Source of the DNA: Methanooceanicella nereidis
GTDB taxonomy: Archaea > Halobacteriota > Methanocellia > Methanocellales > Methanocellaceae
Assembly: GCF_021023085.1 (NCBI RefSeq)
Contig: NZ_PGCK01000004.1
Span: 1-64,000 of the forward strand
Length of the DNA: 64,000 bases
Reading direction: 5' to 3'
Part shown: positions 16,165-24,440 of the stretch, piece by piece
Layout: the number at the start of each line of letters is the position of its first letter
Position numbering within the stretch: the stretch's first letter is position 1
Position numbers and translations under genes: made by a program
The notes under the pieces: model-generated
What the model was told of the DNA's origin: nothing
Databases searched by the model: none
The model's input: only the letters and a program-made list of their open reading frames with translations

Positions 16165-18387
16165 ATGAAAATAGCCGAACTTGACATGCCCGATGCCTTA
16201 AAGGACTTTTATATTGGCTCAGGGATAACCGAACTATATGAGCCTCAGGCAGAGGCCGTGAAGAAGGGCTTAATCGAGGGAAAAAACCTTCTGGCGGCGA
16301 TACCTACGGCGAGCGGTAAGACCCTGCTGGCAGAGATGGCGATGATAAGGTCGGTCGCGCGCGGAGGCAAGGCGATATACATCGTCCCTCTTAAAGCCCT
16401 GGCATCCGAGAAGTATGACAGGTTCGTCGAATTCTCAAACCTTAACATAAAAGAGGGCGGGGTCAGGGTCGGTATCGCGACAGGGGATTATGACTCAAAG
16501 GACGAGTGGCTGGGAGAAAAGGACATAATAGTTGCCACTTCGGAAAAGACAGACTCATTATTACGGAACGGGGCCACATGGCTCTCGAACCTTTCCGTGG
16601 TCGTGGCCGATGAGGTGCATCTCATAGATTCGGCCAACAGGGGCCCCACTCTAGAGGTCACCATAGCGAAGCTGATGAAGCTTAACCCGGACATACAGGT
16701 GCTGGCGCTTTCTGCGACCATCGGCAACGCGAAGTCCCTGGCAAAATGGATGAAAGCAGAGCTTGTCCTCAGCGAATGGAGGCCGACGAAGCTGAAAGAG
16801 GGAGTGTTCTTCGGCAGGGCTATCAAGTTCACGAATGATAAAAGAGTGTTAAACTCCGCCGGACCCGACGAAGTGCTTTCCCTTGTGACGGACACTCTGG
16901 AGGAAGGGGGTCAGTGCCTCGTGTTCGCGAATACGCGTAAAAGCAGCGAGAGCATAGCACAGAAGCTCGCGAGGTCTCTCTCGAAGAAATTAACTGATGA
17001 GCAAAAGGCTGATTTTCTAAAGATAAGGCAGCAGGTCATGAGCCATGCGGAGACCGACATATGCGAAAAGCTGGCGAACTGCGTCGCATGCGGCGTGGCC
17101 TTCCATCATGCAGGCCTGAAGAGCGAGCACAGGCGGATTGTGGAGGACTCGTTCAAGAAGAACATAATTAAGGTAATAGCGTGTACGCCGACACTTGCTG
17201 CAGGGCTTAACCTGCCCGCCAGAAGGGTCATAATAAGGGATTATAAGCGCTTTGATGTTAACTACGGGAGCGTGCCGATACCGGTGCTTGAGTATAAACA
17301 GATGGCGGGCCGTGCGGGCAGGCCAAGGCTTGACCCGTATGGTGAAGCGGTCCTTATAGCTAAGAACTATGACGAGTTCGAAGAGCTTATGGAGAACTAT
17401 GTTCTTGCCGGGCCGGAGCAGATCACTTCCCGTCTCGGGACCGAGCCAGCGATGAGAGCCCATGTGCTGTCGGCGGTGGCCACTGACTTCTGCAGGAGCA
17501 GGGATGATATAAAAGAGTTCATGGATACCACTTTCTTCGCATACCAGAGAGGTGACCTGTCCTCTGTCCTGGATAATGTCCTTGACTTTTTAAAGGTCGA
17601 GAACATGATCGTGGAGAGCAAAGGGGGGAGCTTAAAGGCCACTGAACTGGGCAAGCTCACATCCAGGCTTTATATCGACCCGCTGTCATCGTCCATTATA
17701 GTTAAAGGGCTTGAGTCGGCGAAGAAGAAAAAGGATGATAACACCGAATTCGGGATGTTACACCTGATATGCTCGACGCCGGACATAAAGCAGCTTTACC
17801 TGAAAAGGAACGACTACTCGTGGATAGCAAAATATACGGACCAGCATATTAGCGATTTTCTGATCGATATCCCCGATAGCTATGCGGACGAGATAGATTT
17901 CGAGCAATTCCTGTCAAGCGTCAAGACCGCTGCGCTCGCCGAGATGTGGATAAACGAAAAGAGCGAGGAGGAGATAACCTCGTTCTACGGCATCGGGCCC
18001 GGCGACATAAGGAATCTCATGGACACGTGCGTGTGGCTCATGCATGCGACGGCCGAGATATCTGGCATGACAGGAGCCCCCGTCACGAGGCTTTCAAGAG
18101 AGCTAGGAATCAGGCTGGAGAACGGTGCCAGCCGCGAGCTGTTAGACCTGATAGAGCTTTCAGGAGTGGGAAGGGTAAGGGCCAGAAGCCTGTACGATGC
18201 AGGGTATACCAGCCGCGAAAAGCTAAAGGGTGCCGACCTGAAGAGCCTTGCCGCGATACCCGCGATAGGAGAAAAGCTCGCTGCCGGCATATTGGGCCAG
18301 CTTGGAAGAAAGGTCGACCATGTGGCGCCTGAAGAGCCGGAGCAAACCAGGACCGGACAGAGCACCCTTTTCAGCTTCGATGAATAA
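16165..18387 (+). CDS. hel308: Hel308 (Hjm) family DNA helicase
   Basis: 740-residue superfamily 2 helicase that unwinds lagging-strand and forked DNA at stalled replication forks. Motifs in order: YEPQAEAV (Q-like), Walker A AIPTASGKT near residue 45, PLKALASEK, DEVHLI (motif II), LALSATIGN (III), VFANTRKS, TPTLAAGLNLPARR (V) and QMAGRAGRP (VI). The C-terminus has the ratchet domain and a helix-hairpin-helix region (GVGRVRARSLYDAG, AAIPAIGEKLA), ending in a PIP-like sequence (QSTLFSF) that could bind PCNA. No ribosome binding site is seen; a TTTAGTATA box about 25 bases upstream suggests leaderless translation. It overlaps cgi121. Confidence 0.95.
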   Translation: MKIAELDMPDALKDFYIGSGITELYEPQAEAVKKGLIEGKNLLAAIPTASGKTLLAEMAMIRSVARGGKAIYIVPLKALASEKYDRFVEFSNLNIKEGGVRVGIATGDYDSKDEWLGEKDIIVATSEKTDSLLRNGATWLSNLSVVVADEVHLIDSANRGPTLEVTIAKLMKLNPDIQVLALSATIGNAKSLAKWMKAELVLSEWRPTKLKEGVFFGRAIKFTNDKRVLNSAGPDEVLSLVTDTLEEGGQCLVFANTRKSSESIAQKLARSLSKKLTDEQKADFLKIRQQVMSHAETDICEKLANCVACGVAFHHAGLKSEHRRIVEDSFKKNIIKVIACTPTLAAGLNLPARRVIIRDYKRFDVNYGSVPIPVLEYKQMAGRAGRPRLDPYGEAVLIAKNYDEFEELMENYVLAGPEQITSRLGTEPAMRAHVLSAVATDFCRSRDDIKEFMDTTFFAYQRGDLSSVLDNVLDFLKVENMIVESKGGSLKATELGKLTSRLYIDPLSSSIIVKGLESAKKKKDDNTEFGMLHLICSTPDIKQLYLKRNDYSWIAKYTDQHISDFLIDIPDSYADEIDFEQFLSSVKTAALAEMWINEKSEEEITSFYGIGPGDIRNLMDTCVWLMHATAEISGMTGAPVTRLSRELGIRLENGASRELLDLIELSGVGRVRARSLYDAGYTSREKLKGADLKSLAAIPAIGEKLAAGILGQLGRKVDHVAPEEPEQTRTGQSTLFSFDE

Positions 18388-18931
18388 TTTTATCTTTTTT
18401 GACCACGATTATGGTTTGATGACGGACGTCCTTATCACCGGCGGAAAAGCTAACATATCCGACGTGAGATCATTTTTAAAGTCTCTGGCTGAGATCGGCA
18501 AAAAATATGGCATTATCGTGCAGGCTGTAAACGCAGATAGAGTGGCAGGCCGCCCCCATATGGAGTTCTCTGTGATAAAAGCCGTGGAGTCCTTTAAGAA
18601 TAACAGGAATCTCGCGAGAGATATGGGTATGGAGGTAATGCTATACCTCAGGGGAAGAAGGCAGATAGAGAAAGCTCTCGAGATGGGCGTTAAAGAGGGC
18701 GGGAACAATATCGCCATAGCCATTATAGGCGAAGGCGCGGAAAAAGCCCTTCAGGAAGTGCAGGCCAGGCTTGACGTCGTGGATGAAAGCGTCGTGGACT
18801 ACACTCATGACAAAGATGAGACTCTGATGAAATTGTTTGAGATAACGCCTGCCGAACTGGAGATCGTCGGTAAGGAAAGGATACCGGAACTCGTAAAAGA
18901 AAGGTCGGCGCTGCTCGAGTTCGAAAAGTAA
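18380..18931 (+). CDS. cgi121: KEOPS complex subunit Cgi121
   Basis: Cgi121 brings tRNA to the KEOPS complex, which makes the t6A modification at position 37 of ANN-decoding tRNAs. The match is clear in the core: QAVNADRVAGRPHMEFSVIKA, then EVMLYLRGRRQIEKALEMG, and the C-terminal helical part. The ATG at 18380 overlaps the hel308 stop by 8 bases and gives 183 residues; the ATG at 18419 begins nearer the expected family start (MTDVLITGG) and may be the true one. Coupling of a DNA helicase and a tRNA modification gene is probably a matter of shared expression only. Confidence 0.85.
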   Translation: MNNFIFFDHDYGLMTDVLITGGKANISDVRSFLKSLAEIGKKYGIIVQAVNADRVAGRPHMEFSVIKAVESFKNNRNLARDMGMEVMLYLRGRRQIEKALEMGVKEGGNNIAIAIIGEGAEKALQEVQARLDVVDESVVDYTHDKDETLMKLFEITPAELEIVGKERIPELVKERSALLEFEK

Positions 18932-18953
18932 AAAGGCTGGTGTTTTATCGATT

Positions 18954-19348
18954 TTCACCACAAAGGCAACGAAGTGCACTAAACTGTTAACCACGAAGCG
19001 CACAAAGGCGAACAAGGAACACGGCATCCAACCACAAAGCGCACAAAGGCGAACAAGGAACACAAAGTACCTCTTTTAGAAGATGATCATTTTTTAAAAA
19101 AAAATTGTGCACCTTCGTCGCCTTCGTGCGCTTCGTGGTTAACAGTTTAGTGCACCTTCGTCGCCTTCGTGCGCTTCGTGGTTAACAGTATAGTGCACCT
19201 TCGTCGCCTTCGTGCGCTTCGTGGTTAACAGTATAGTGCACCTTCGTCGCCTTCGTGCGCTTCGTGGTTAACAGTTTAGTGCACCTTCGTCGCCTTCGTG
19301 CGCTTCGTGGTTAACAGTTTAGTGCACCTTCGTCGCCTTCGTGCGCTA
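18954..19348 (+). repeat. Family 1 inverted repeat, copy B, with 43-base tandem expansion of the right arm
   Basis: Left side: three purine-rich arms (TTCACCACAAAGGCAACGAA and variants with CGCACAAAGGCGAACAAGG) to about 19066. Loop: CTTTTAGAAGATGATCATTTTTT and A-run. Right side from 19107: five full 43-base units plus a truncated sixth, each with CCTTCGTCGCCTTCGTGCGC and ending GTGGTTAACAG. It lies between convergent cgi121 and fdhD. Units differ only at a T/A near the end, so the expansion is recent. Confidence 0.9.
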
Positions 19349-19408
19349 GTGGATAAAAATGTGTTAAGATCAACCAGGAGTCTTTTCATTTAAAATTTTA
19401 TAGTCTGA

Positions 19409-20176
19409 TCATTCATCTGCCTTAACGATTATTCTCTCCGGGCAGGAAAAGACTTTCACTTTCTCTTTATCTGCAAAGCATGCCAGGGTCAGGTTCGCCC
19501 TGAGCGCGCAGTCAATGCCCGAGCTAATAGGCGCGGCTTTTGATACGACTAGAGGGATCCCTACGCGGATAGCTTTCATGACCATGCCTGCGGGCTGTCT
19601 CCCCGATGACAGCAGGAACATTTTACTAAGATCGTCACCTGCGAGGCTTGCAGCCCCGACTACCTTATCTATGGCGTTGTGCCTGCCGACGTCCAGTGCC
19701 CTGTATTTTAGGTTACCGTCTGCATCTATGAGGCATGCGGTGTGGGCGCCGCGGGTGATGTCGTGTGTCTCGGAGTACAGGAACTTGAGGCTGTTCAGTA
19801 TGGTGTTTATTGAGAACCTTTGACCGGGAGGTATTCTGATACCGTCGTCCCGGTTTCCCCTTACGACCCCTATTCCGGCAGAGCGTATCTCGAACATGAT
19901 GTCCGTTCGTTCAAAGGACTTCACTCTGACGTCTACGCAGCCGTTTTCTTCTTTTACGGAGAGTATATCGTTCATGGACTCTACGACGCCTTCCGTCAGC
20001 AGGTATCCTACTGCAAGTTCTTTATGATCTTCCGGGGTGGTAACGATCGAGGATAGTTTCATGCCGTTAATAAGAAGCTCGATCGACTGTTCGACGATCA
20101 CCGGGTCGGATGTCTCGGTCCTGCCTTCCCGGGTGATCTTGATGGAAGAATATTCTTTGACGGTATCCATGGACAT
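19409..20176 (-). CDS. FdhD-family protein lacking the catalytic cysteine loop
   Basis: FdhD proteins carry sulfur from a cysteine desulfurase to the molybdenum or tungsten cofactor of formate dehydrogenase. This 255-residue protein has the family landmarks: EQSIELLING, TTPEDHKELAVGYLLTEG, ALDVGRHNAIDKVVG, LLSSGRQPAGMVMKA and GIPLVVSKAAP. Where typical members have CGxCG, it reads SAGIGVV, so both sulfur-carrying cysteines appear absent; the only nearby Cys is in HTAC further on. It may bind the cofactor without transferring sulfur. Starts at 20176 and 20170 are both possible, with a TATA-like box about 20 bases upstream. It diverges from tfx. Confidence 0.85.
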   Translation of the reverse strand: MSMDTVKEYSSIKITREGRTETSDPVIVEQSIELLINGMKLSSIVTTPEDHKELAVGYLLTEGVVESMNDILSVKEENGCVDVRVKSFERTDIMFEIRSAGIGVVRGNRDDGIRIPPGQRFSINTILNSLKFLYSETHDITRGAHTACLIDADGNLKYRALDVGRHNAIDKVVGAASLAGDDLSKMFLLSSGRQPAGMVMKAIRVGIPLVVSKAAPISSGIDCALRANLTLACFADKEKVKVFSCPERIIVKADE

Positions 20177-20217
20177 CACACAAAAATATAAGGCTATAAT
20201 GTGCATATGAATGCTTA

Positions 20218-20625
20218 ATGGCTAATAAATCATTCCTCACTAAAAGACAAATAATGGTGCTCAGGTTAAGGCAGGCCGGGCTTACCCAGGAAGACATTGC
20301 GAGGCGAATGAAGACGACTCGTGCCAATATTAGCCTTATAGAGAAACGTGCCCGCGAGAATATCGAGCGCTCCAAAGAGACGCTAAAGGAGTGGAACAGT
20401 ATCATCTCGCCGGTCAAGATCGCCATAAAGAAAGGCACTGACGTCATGAACGTGCCTGAGATTGTGTTCTCTGAAGCAGATAAGTCTAATATTCATGTCA
20501 GGACAGATTCGCTCGACCTTATAACCAGGATAAAGAAAGAAAAAGGAACGATCATATCAAACCGTATACTTCTGGATGATATCGAAGTCGATATAAACGT
20601 CACCGGAGAGGTGACCATAGTATAA
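20218..20625 (+). CDS. tfx: Tfx-family transcriptional regulator
   Basis: 135 residues with an N-terminal helix-turn-helix (LTKRQIMVLRLRQAGLTQED then IARRMKTTRANISLIEKRA) and a C-terminal domain ending VDINVTGEVTIV. Tfx was described in Methanothermobacter as a protein that binds at the fmdECB operon for the molybdenum formylmethanofuran dehydrogenase. Its neighbours here (fdhD-like gene divergent, moeA genes 4 kb on) suit control of molybdenum or tungsten enzymes, but the target is inferred. Its TAA overlaps the next gene's ATG by one base (TAATG), so the two are coupled. Confidence 0.88.
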   Translation: MANKSFLTKRQIMVLRLRQAGLTQEDIARRMKTTRANISLIEKRARENIERSKETLKEWNSIISPVKIAIKKGTDVMNVPEIVFSEADKSNIHVRTDSLDLITRIKKEKGTIISNRILLDDIEVDINVTGEVTIV

Positions 20626-21653
20626 TGGAGATATTCGCCCTTGACGTCGGCTCGGGCACACAGGACGTTCTTGTGATCGATGATAAGTTAAAGGATTTTA
20701 AGGCCAAGGTGGTCATGCCGGCTCCCACCAGGCTTTTTGCTTCCGGGATAAGGAAGGCCGGCAAAGATATCTTTTGTGACGGGTATACTATGGGAGGCGG
20801 TGCCATATCGATGGCGCTGGTCAACCATGCTAAAAAATTCAGAGTGGTGATGACAGAGGATGCTGCGCGCACGGTGAGGGATGACCTCGAGCAGGTCAAA
20901 GAGCGCGGCATTGAGATCGGCGCCGAAGCCGATATGAGGGAAGACTACTCGAAGTTCACGCTCCGCGATGTGGATATGGATTCGTTCAGGTCTTCATTTA
21001 AGGCCATGAACTATGAGCTTCCCGGCCCCCGGGATCTTGTTGTTGCGGTAGCTGTGCAGGACCATGGCTCCGCGCCAAAAGGAATGAGCGACAGGGAGTT
21101 CCGGTTCGAACAGATAGCAGGCATAATAAAAAAAGGAGCCACTTTCAGGGATTTTATCATCACCAGAGAAACTCCGGTATTTACGAGAGCCAGCGCTGTC
21201 ATAAGGTCCCTGCATGACCAGGGATACCATAACGTCCTTGTCATGGACACGAAGATAGCCGGGATATTCGGCGGAATGTACGGGGCGAAGCTGCCAGCCA
21301 TTGTGATGGATGTCGGGAACGGCCACACCACTGCCGCATCGATAACTGAGGACGGCTCTATCGTCGGGATTTTCGAGCATCACACGTTCTCTTTAACGCC
21401 GAATAAAATGAAAGACTATATTGAGAGGCTTGCGAACGCAACTCTGACCAACGAAGAGATATTCAACGACGGCGGGCATGGAGCATATGTCCGGGAGCCA
21501 ATAAGCCCGGAATCCATAATAGTGACCGGGCCCAGAAGGATGCAGGCAGAGGAGACCGGCCTTAATATTAGATATGCGACGCCCCTTGAAGATGTTTACA
21601 TGGTCGGCCCGGTGGGAATGGTCCGTGCTTATCAGGATATGAAGGGTATATAG
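20625..21653 (+). CDS. DUF1786 ASKHA-like protein
   Basis: 342-residue DUF1786 protein, sometimes labelled as related to pyruvate formate-lyase activation although no radical-SAM cysteine motif is present. The N-terminus (FALDVGSGTQDVLV) and the later MDVGNGHTTAA look like the two phosphate-binding loops of sugar kinase/actin-type folds, and IVTGPRRM lies near the end. The activity is unknown. It is translationally coupled to Tfx, so it is the likeliest partner or sensor for that regulator. Repeat copy C follows. Confidence 0.78.
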   Translation: MEIFALDVGSGTQDVLVIDDKLKDFKAKVVMPAPTRLFASGIRKAGKDIFCDGYTMGGGAISMALVNHAKKFRVVMTEDAARTVRDDLEQVKERGIEIGAEADMREDYSKFTLRDVDMDSFRSSFKAMNYELPGPRDLVVAVAVQDHGSAPKGMSDREFRFEQIAGIIKKGATFRDFIITRETPVFTRASAVIRSLHDQGYHNVLVMDTKIAGIFGGMYGAKLPAIVMDVGNGHTTAASITEDGSIVGIFEHHTFSLTPNKMKDYIERLANATLTNEEIFNDGGHGAYVREPISPESIIVTGPRRMQAEETGLNIRYATPLEDVYMVGPVGMVRAYQDMKGI

Positions 21654-21694
21654 GAGTCAGTCCCGTTTATTCATGGTTTTAATATATCTTCTCT

Positions 21695-21950
21695 TTCACC
21701 ACAAAGGCAACTAAGTACACGGTTTTTTCACCATGAAGGGCGCTAAGGGCTCGAGGGTACACTAGCTTCCACCACAAAGCGCACAAAGGCAAACAAGGGT
21801 ACACAAAGGACTTTTTTAGAAAGTAACATATACTTATAAAATTGTGGACCCTCGAGCCCTTAGCGCCCTTCGTGGTGAAAAATAGTGGTCCCTGGAGCCC
21901 ATAGAGCGCTTCGTGGTGAAAAATAGTGTACCTTAGTTGCCTTTGTGATG
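21695..21950 (+). repeat. Family 1 inverted repeat, copy C
   Basis: Three left arms (TTCACCACAAAGGCAACTAA, then CACCATGAAGGGCGCTAAGG, then CCACAAAGCGCACAAAGG), a loop ACTTTTTTAGAAAGTAACAT followed by an AT stretch, and three right arms each ending CGTGGTGAAAAATAGTG or close to it. The second left arm and first right arm pair over GGGCGCTAAGGGCTCGAGGG. It lies in the convergent gap after the DUF1786 gene. The flanking base string AGCTTGAT after the last arm also follows copy A, in part. Confidence 0.87.
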
Positions 21951-22004
21951 AGCTTGATTAAAGATGAACCAGTATGCACAGTAATAAATTACAGGACAGA
22001 ACAC

Positions 22005-22163
22005 CTAGGTCAATATAAGTACAACTAGCATGACCACGAGTAAAATAATGAACGCCTTCCTTTGATTCTCGGTCAATAACCTTCCTTTTAAAAAAGACGA
22101 GCTTAGAACGAGGAGCAGTAGGAGGCCGATGATCTCGACAATGGTTCGTCCTGTGATAGCCAT
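22005..22163 (-). CDS. 52-residue predicted membrane protein
   Basis: A short frame with two hydrophobic helices (TIVEIIGLLLLLVL near residues 7-20 and AFIILLVVMLVVLILT at the C-terminus) separated by a basic loop (FLKGRLLTENQRK). The size, charge distribution and clean hydrophobic blocks argue for a real small membrane protein. The ATG has no clear ribosome binding site. It lies between the MFS gene's end and repeat copy C, so it could be the last gene of a leftward unit. No family recognised. Confidence 0.5.
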   Translation of the reverse strand: MAITGRTIVEIIGLLLLLVLSSSFLKGRLLTENQRKAFIILLVVMLVVLILT

Positions 22164-22243
22164 GTTTATCGGAAATCGTTTAGTCCGAATGATAAATAGC
22201 TTTTCTCATAGGTCATTATAAATAAAGTAAAAAAGTCGCAGGC

Positions 22244-23467
22244 TTATTTTTGTGCTTGCGGCATTATAGCCGGAGCCTGTTTCTGCTTAGTCTTTACGCC
22301 GATCTCATCGTCAAGCCCGAACGTGAGCAGGAAAGATAGGATGGTGAACAGTATGCAGAACAGGAACGCCGCCTGTAAGCCCCATACATCCCCCAGGAAT
22401 CCCACAAGCACAGGCCCTCCGCCGTCGCCTACCTCCTTGAACGTCCCTGAAAGCCCCATGACCGTGCCCATGATCGCTGCAGGTGCGGCGTATGCGAGAT
22501 AGGAGTTCGATACTACCCATAGGGCTGCTATGCCTGTGCCCGAAAGTATCACGGCTGCGAACCATACCGGAGCCGAAGGTATCAGAGTGATCATCAGCAA
22601 TGCGGACGTTAAGAGAATGGACCCGATGAACAGCGGAAGCCTCGAGCCGTATGTGTCGGCGAACTTTCCGCAGTAGTATTGAGCGAGGACGTATACCACG
22701 GCCTGGACGCCTAGTATCAGGCCGGTCGTGCCCGTGTCGATGCCCTTCGATGAGCCGTACACGGGAAGGAAGGATATTATAGAATAAAAAACCAGCATTC
22801 CGCTCATGCCTATAAAATAGCAGCTAAGATAGTCAAACCGTGAGCCTTCCCTTAGCATCATCCCCGCCGACCTCTTCTTTTGGACCGCGGGATCGTATCC
22901 TTCTTTTACGAACATTATGGCCAGAATGAGAGCAACGGCGCCCACGATCGCACAAAGGATGAACATTTCATTGAATCCCATATACTGGATGATCAAACCG
23001 CCGGCGATCGGGCCGAGAGCGTATCCAGCGCCTTTAATGGAATTATAAGTGCCCATGGCCTCTCCTTTGCGGTCGGCAAAAAGATCTGCGACCAATGCCA
23101 CCGAGGTGGTGGAGAACGCGCCGATGGCTATTCCCTGCACGAAGCGTATGGTGAATAGGACTGCAGGGTCCTGGAATACCGGGTATAGCAGGGATACGAT
23201 GACGAGCATCACAAACCCGCCTATCATGAACTTCAGCCTGCCATGCCGGTCAGCGAGTATGCCGAAAGGAGTCTTGAACAGAACCTCGGCAATGGCCAGA
23301 GACCCTATTACCAGCCCTATCTGGAAGTTAGTCGAGCCGAATGCGCTCATGTATGTGCCGAGATTGGAAGCGATAAGATGTCCGGAGAATGAAGCCGCAA
23401 ACCCTGCGAAGGACAGCGCCAGCAGCGCCATCATTCTGCCGTGTTTATTTTTATCGATAAGCGCCAT
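22244..23467 (-). CDS. Major facilitator superfamily transporter
   Basis: About 407 residues with 12 predicted membrane segments. The MFS signature loop between helices 2 and 3 is present (GILADRHGRLKFMIGG) with a second in the C-terminal half (GKFADTYGSRLPLFIGS). The ATG at 23467 is preferred over the longer start 11 codons upstream, because GTGAT precedes it. The length and pattern resemble drug or metabolite efflux members; the substrate is unknown. Confidence 0.88.
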   Translation of the reverse strand: MALIDKNKHGRMMALLALSFAGFAASFSGHLIASNLGTYMSAFGSTNFQIGLVIGSLAIAEVLFKTPFGILADRHGRLKFMIGGFVMLVIVSLLYPVFQDPAVLFTIRFVQGIAIGAFSTTSVALVADLFADRKGEAMGTYNSIKGAGYALGPIAGGLIIQYMGFNEMFILCAIVGAVALILAIMFVKEGYDPAVQKKRSAGMMLREGSRFDYLSCYFIGMSGMLVFYSIISFLPVYGSSKGIDTGTTGLILGVQAVVYVLAQYYCGKFADTYGSRLPLFIGSILLTSALLMITLIPSAPVWFAAVILSGTGIAALWVVSNSYLAYAAPAAIMGTVMGLSGTFKEVGDGGGPVLVGFLGDVWGLQAAFLFCILFTILSFLLTFGLDDEIGVKTKQKQAPAIMPQAQK

Positions 23468-23563
23468 AGTATCACGATCTGAATGCAATTGCACCCACAT
23501 TTAAAACCGGGTAATAAAACCCTTAACCCCATAGTACAAATAGTTCTATATGGAGTATCACTG

Positions 23564-23581
23564 TTAGTATTACAATACTAA
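23564..23581. promoter_or_regulatory. Perfect 8-base palindrome at a TATA-like box
   Basis: TTAGTATT-AC-AATACTAA, immediately followed by an AT-rich TATATT box. It sits 16 bases before a small rightward reading frame and 100 bases upstream of the leftward MFS start. Its symmetry suits a dimeric repressor. Confidence 0.5.
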
Positions 23582-23596
23582 ATATATTTCGGGTTT

Positions 23597-23749
23597 ATGG
23601 CATATGACAAAGCCACATATAATCTAAAAACGCGGCAAGAATATTATGAAAACATGAATAATATCCGTGACAGGATGTTTGATAATACTAAAGAGGATGA
23701 TCATTTAAAAATATTAGGATACGGTCTATGCGGCAACGCCGCGGGATAG
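23597..23749 (+). CDS. Possible 50-residue small protein
   Basis: A charged 50-residue frame (starting MAYDKATYNLK) with an AT-rich box and the TTAGTATT palindrome just upstream. It overlaps the end of the convergent cheW gene by 24 bases; its last ten residues are therefore dictated in part by cheW. There is no ribosome binding site or recognised family, so this could be chance. Confidence 0.3.
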   Translation: MAYDKATYNLKTRQEYYENMNNIRDRMFDNTKEDDHLKILGYGLCGNAAG

Positions 23750-24205
23750 TTTTAGCGTATCGTCAAGGATTATCTGTTTAAGGTTCACGAGAATGAGCAG
23801 CCTGCCGGATAGTTTTCCCACACCCTGTATGTATTCCGAGCTTATGGAAGATGAAAGCGCTTCGGGAAGCGGCTCGATATCTTTTGAGGACATATATTTC
23901 ACCTCGGCCACAGAATCCACTATGACCCCGACAGTATTCTTCTGGACTTCCATTATCATGATCCTGGCGTTTGAGTCGGCATTTTTTCCCCCAAGCCCGA
24001 GCCTGGAGCGCAGATTGACCACGGTGGTGACCTGGCCGCGAAGGTTTATGACACCGTCCACGAAAGGCGGTGATCCGGGGATGCGGGTGATGTCGCCGAC
24101 GCGGATTATTTCTTTTACCTGAGATATATCAACGCCGAACTCTTCGCTCCCGAGCTTAAAAACGACGAGCTGTATCTCATTATCTAAAACGTTATCATCC
24201 ACCAT
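23726..24205 (-). CDS. cheW: CheW chemotaxis adaptor
   Basis: About 159 residues, a single CheW domain that links receptors to the kinase CheA. Signatures: QLVVFKLGSEEFGVDISQVKEIIR, RIPGSPPFVDGVINLRG, and the C-terminal GVGKLSGRLLILVNL. The ATG at 24205 is favoured because GGTG lies 6 bases upstream; GTG three codons earlier is possible. No CheA, receptor or other che gene adjoins, so it is either a distant part of the chemotaxis system or serves another signalling complex. Confidence 0.9.
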   Translation of the reverse strand: MVDDNVLDNEIQLVVFKLGSEEFGVDISQVKEIIRVGDITRIPGSPPFVDGVINLRGQVTTVVNLRSRLGLGGKNADSNARIMIMEVQKNTVGVIVDSVAEVKYMSSKDIEPLPEALSSSISSEYIQGVGKLSGRLLILVNLKQIILDDTLKLSRGVAA

Positions 24206-24440
24206 GTTATGCACCTGAATTAAAACAAATAATACTCTGATTTTATTCTGGAAGCCTAAGTGATAAATAAGTATTGTAACAAAAAAATAATTAGAAATTT
24301 TAAAGTGTTCCCCGGTTATTTTTGGCTTTAAGCCCCATGGCTTTCAGGCATAAAAAAATCCTTCACACGACGGGATATTCGACGATGACCAGGTAAATAA
24401 AAAAGTTAGGGATAAACAGCGCTATAGATGAATAAAAATA

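Noticed and set aside
19107-19348. The tandem array as a CRISPR
   Set aside because: Units are contiguous and identical with no variable spacers and no cas genes nearby.
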